Of a DNA stretch of 64,000 nucleotides, positions 62,360-64,000 are shown piece after piece. The stretch spans positions 2,895,001 through 2,959,000 of the forward strand of contig NZ_CP101833.1 in the NCBI RefSeq assembly GCF_024498355.1. Reading direction: 5' to 3'. Both the position numbers and the translations under genes were made by a program. Position 1 is the first letter of the stretch. The number at the start of each line of letters is the position of its first letter. This DNA is from Bacillus pumilus. Lineage in GTDB: Bacteria; Bacillota; Bacilli; Bacillales; Bacillaceae. Under the pieces are notes generated by a model that saw only the letters and a list, made by a program, of their open reading frames with translations, had not been told where the DNA came from and did not search any database.

Positions 62360-62593
62360 TCATTGACTTTTGTCAACGTTTTCATAGTAAAATAGATCTT
62401 CAAATTTTTTATCAAAGTAATGAATCATTTTGCCAATGACAAGCTGTCCTGGTTTCCGGTGACCATTTAATACCCTGCTGAGTGTGGCAGGAGAGATGCC
62501 AATTTCATCTGCGAGCTGATTTAAAGACATATCGTTTTCGATCATATACTGCATCACAAAAGCTCGCCTGATCTGAATCTTTTCGACCATCAT
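62360..62593 (-). CDS. small XRE-family helix-turn-helix protein
   Basis: 77 residues; the helix-turn-helix covers residues 17-52 (NDMSLNQLADEIGISPATLSRVLNGHRKPG). ATG 62593 has TAGGAGG 5 nt upstream; the next codon is also ATG. The C-terminal 20 residues (YFDKKFEDLFYYENVDKSQ) are acidic and aromatic. 32 bp before the AbrB-like gene on the same strand, so the two may be cotranscribed, but a TTGACA inside its 3' end could be a separate promoter. Function unknown. Confidence 0.85.
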   Translation of the reverse strand: MMVEKIQIRRAFVMQYMIENDMSLNQLADEIGISPATLSRVLNGHRKPGQLVIGKMIHYFDKKFEDLFYYENVDKSQ

Positions 62594-62747
62594 TACAACC
62601 TCCTATAGGATCAATATGTACAGAATGTAGGACTCTCACAACACACAAATCTATTAACTTATGTCAACACTTTTGCACCTCTGCTATTTCCTTTGGTCAA
62701 TGATCATACTAAAATAAGTCATATACTGAAATGTGAGGTTCGATGTC

Positions 62748-63152
62748 ATGAATCACTTTGGTGAACAATTACGCATTTTAAGAGAAAATAGAAAAATGTC
62801 TGTCAATCAACTCGCCATGTATTCGGGTGTAAGCGCTGCTGGTATTTCTCGTATTGAAAATGGAAAGCGTGGTGTGCCCAAGCCTTTAACCATAAAAAAA
62901 TTAGCACACGCCTTGAAGGTGCCTTATGAGGATTTAATGCTGCTTGCCGGTCATATAGAACAGGAAAAGGTTCATGAAATGAAACCTAAATATGAGTCCA
63001 TGTTGAAAATCTATCAAACGGCGCTTCAAAAGGATGTAGAACATCTCCCCATTTTTGATGGAGACCAATGGGAAACGCTCTCTGCACAAGACATCAGCCA
63101 GCTGAATGAATACTTTCTCACGCTCATCAACCAAAAAAAGGCGAACAAATAG
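62748..63152 (+). CDS. RghR-like XRE-family repressor (copy 1)
   Basis: 134 residues from ATG 62748, 9 nt after GAGG. The N-terminal helix-turn-helix is FGEQLRILRENRKMSVNQLAMYSGVSAAGISRIENGKRG (in parts), which is nearly the B. subtilis RghR (YvaN) sequence as I recall it; the C-terminal part (YQTALQKDVEHLPIFDGDQWETLSAQDI) is the RghR-type tail. In B. subtilis RghR represses rapG and rapH, regulators of competence and sporulation phosphorelay. Adjacent paralogue at 63283. The TTAACTTATGTCAACAC motif upstream (62653-62669) recurs near the other regulators. Confidence 0.85.
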   Translation: MNHFGEQLRILRENRKMSVNQLAMYSGVSAAGISRIENGKRGVPKPLTIKKLAHALKVPYEDLMLLAGHIEQEKVHEMKPKYESMLKIYQTALQKDVEHLPIFDGDQWETLSAQDISQLNEYFLTLINQKKANK

Positions 63153-63282
63153 CGGGGTATAAACTTAAGATACATCTACCATTAACTAATGTCAATATTT
63201 TCATGGTATACTTATTGCCAATAGTCAACAAATCAAGTAAAATAGAATTACCTAATCTTTAACCATGTGAGGTTTTGAGTTG

Positions 63283-63684
63283 ATGAACTTTGGTGCATAT
63301 TTAAGAGCATTGCGTGAGGAAAAGAAGCTATCAGTGAACCAATTAGCCATGTATTCAGAGGTCAGCGCTGCCGGTATTTCTCGAATTGAAAACGGGAAAC
63401 GCGGCATTCCGAAACCTCCTACGATTAAGAAACTAGCAGGTGCATTAAAGGTACCTTATGAGGAAATGATGCAGGCAGCTGGTTATATTGAAGAAGCATC
63501 TCCTGTCCCTCTGATAAAGGAAGAGGAAATGGCTTTATCCAAAATAAAAGAAGCCGCAGAGCAATATGAACTTGGTGATCTCGAAATATTTGATGGAAGC
63601 ATATGGTCTACCCTTTCTAAAAAAGAAATAGAGGATCTAAACCGCTATCTGCTGTTTATGTTAAACAGCCGCTCGTCATCATAA
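63283..63684 (+). CDS. rghR: RghR-like XRE-family repressor (copy 2)
   Basis: 133 residues from ATG 63283 (a TTG at 63280 is possible). The helix-turn-helix region is almost identical to copy 1 (SVNQLAMYSEVSAAGISRIENGKRGIPKP), while the C-terminal half differs (EEMALSKIKEAAEQYELGDLEIFDGSIWSTLSKKEIEDL) and is closer to B. subtilis RghR. The pair are tandem duplicates that diverged in the tail, as rghRA/rghRB in B. subtilis. Its promoter has TATACT at 63210-63215 and a TTAACTAATGTCAATATT motif just upstream. Confidence 0.85.
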   Translation: MNFGAYLRALREEKKLSVNQLAMYSEVSAAGISRIENGKRGIPKPPTIKKLAGALKVPYEEMMQAAGYIEEASPVPLIKEEEMALSKIKEAAEQYELGDLEIFDGSIWSTLSKKEIEDLNRYLLFMLNSRSSS

Positions 63685-63766
63685 AATGTTTTGATCATTG
63701 ACAAGCTTTTTGCACTGATTGATGACAGAATTACGGTATAATGAGTTCAGATTGGAGTGAAGAAAG

Positions 63767-64000
63767 ATGAATCAATCTGACATGTGCCCGCGGTTTGAAA
63801 AAGCAGTTGAGTTATTAAGTAAACGCTGGGTTGCACTGATTGTTTTTCAGCTTCTCTCAGGTCAGCAGCGCTTTAGTGAAATTGAGGCGGCTCTGACAAA
63901 TTTAAGCGGAAGAGTATTATCTGAGAGATTAAAAGAGCTGGAAGCAGCAGGCATTGTAAAACGGGAGGTTTTTGCTGAAACACCCGTACGCATTGAGTAT
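63767..64000 (+). CDS. catR: HxlR-family redox regulator, 3'-truncated by the window edge
   Basis: 78 residues seen: MNQSDMCPRFEKAVELLSKRW, followed by the HxlR winged helix RFSEIEAALTNLSGRVLSERLKELEAAGIV. The Cys at residue 7 is the thiol/quinone sensor of YodB/CatR proteins, and the gene follows rghR as B. subtilis yvaP (catR) does. CatR represses catechol-detoxifying catDE. The rest of the gene (about 30 residues) lies past the edge. Promoter -10 TATAAT at 63737-63742. Confidence 0.88.
   Translation, partial: MNQSDMCPRFEKAVELLSKRWVALIVFQLLSGQQRFSEIEAALTNLSGRVLSERLKELEAAGIVKREVFAETPVRIEY

Noticed and set aside
1..64000. CRISPR array, restriction or other defence system
   Set aside because: No spaced direct repeats, cas, restriction-modification, toxin-antitoxin or retron genes were recognised on either strand.

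Overview
The window is chromosomal DNA of a low-GC Gram-positive spore former of the genus Bacillus, most likely the B. pumilus group (pumilus/safensis/altitudinis). Two things support this. The gene order follows one B. subtilis chromosome arm for most of its length: gerAC, liaRSFGHI, yvqK, yvrABC, a two-component pair, fhu, yvsH/yvsG, yvgJ, yvgLMN, nhaK, yvgT, bdbCD, cadA, copAZ-csoR, ssrA, smpB, rnr, est, secG, rghR, catR. The proteins are close to, but not identical with, the B. subtilis ones. Species assignment is inference.

Layout. 1-6 kb: end of a spore germinant-receptor gene and the complete lia envelope-stress operon with a palindrome at its promoter. 6-10 kb: cobalamin adenosyltransferase and a corrinoid-type ABC importer. 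10-17.4 kb: an accessory uronate/pectin locus (GH28, uxaA, uxaB, exuR, uxaC) with tandem LacI-type operators. 17.4-20 kb: a sensor kinase and response regulator. 20-24.2 kb: divergent Fur-controlled siderophore importer genes. 24.2-26.3 kb: an amino-acid transporter behind a lysine riboswitch. 26.3-35 kb: MarR regulator, yvsG, lipoteichoic-acid enzyme yvgJ, molybdate-type modAB, aldo-keto reductase, ROK kinase, nhaK. 35-39.6 kb: yvgT, the bdbCD thiol-disulfide pair and the cadA efflux ATPase. 39.7-43.7 kb: a Mn/Zn ABC importer with an MntR-like operator, and a TetR regulator divergent from a membrane protein. 43.7-48.9 kb: a GlnK/GlnL-like two-component system with an aspartase and a dicarboxylate symporter; the symporter promoter carries three TTTTGT repeats at 10-bp period. 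49-52.3 kb: copper homeostasis. 52.3-54.7 kb: yybP behind a Mn2+ riboswitch, and a diguanylate cyclase. 54.7-57.2 kb: an AT-rich islet (VanZ-like protein, secreted protein, decayed integrase) next to the 3' end of ssrA. 57.2-64 kb: ssrA, smpB, rnr, est, secG, small DNA-binding regulators and truncated catR.

Metal handling dominates: Fur, MntR-type, ArsR-type and CsoR-type operators, a Mn riboswitch, three importers and two P1B-type ATPases lie within 35 kb. A 177-bp structured repeat occurs twice with 4 differences (10137-10313 and 29435-29611), with a decayed third trace at 55021-55080. The flanks of the two intact copies differ in sequence, yet in each copy left and right flank are complementary. 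I found no complete novel defence or mobile system. The least explained items are this repeat, the ssrA islet, the 44-codon gene overlapping copA, and the GlnL-like control of the aspartase/symporter operon.
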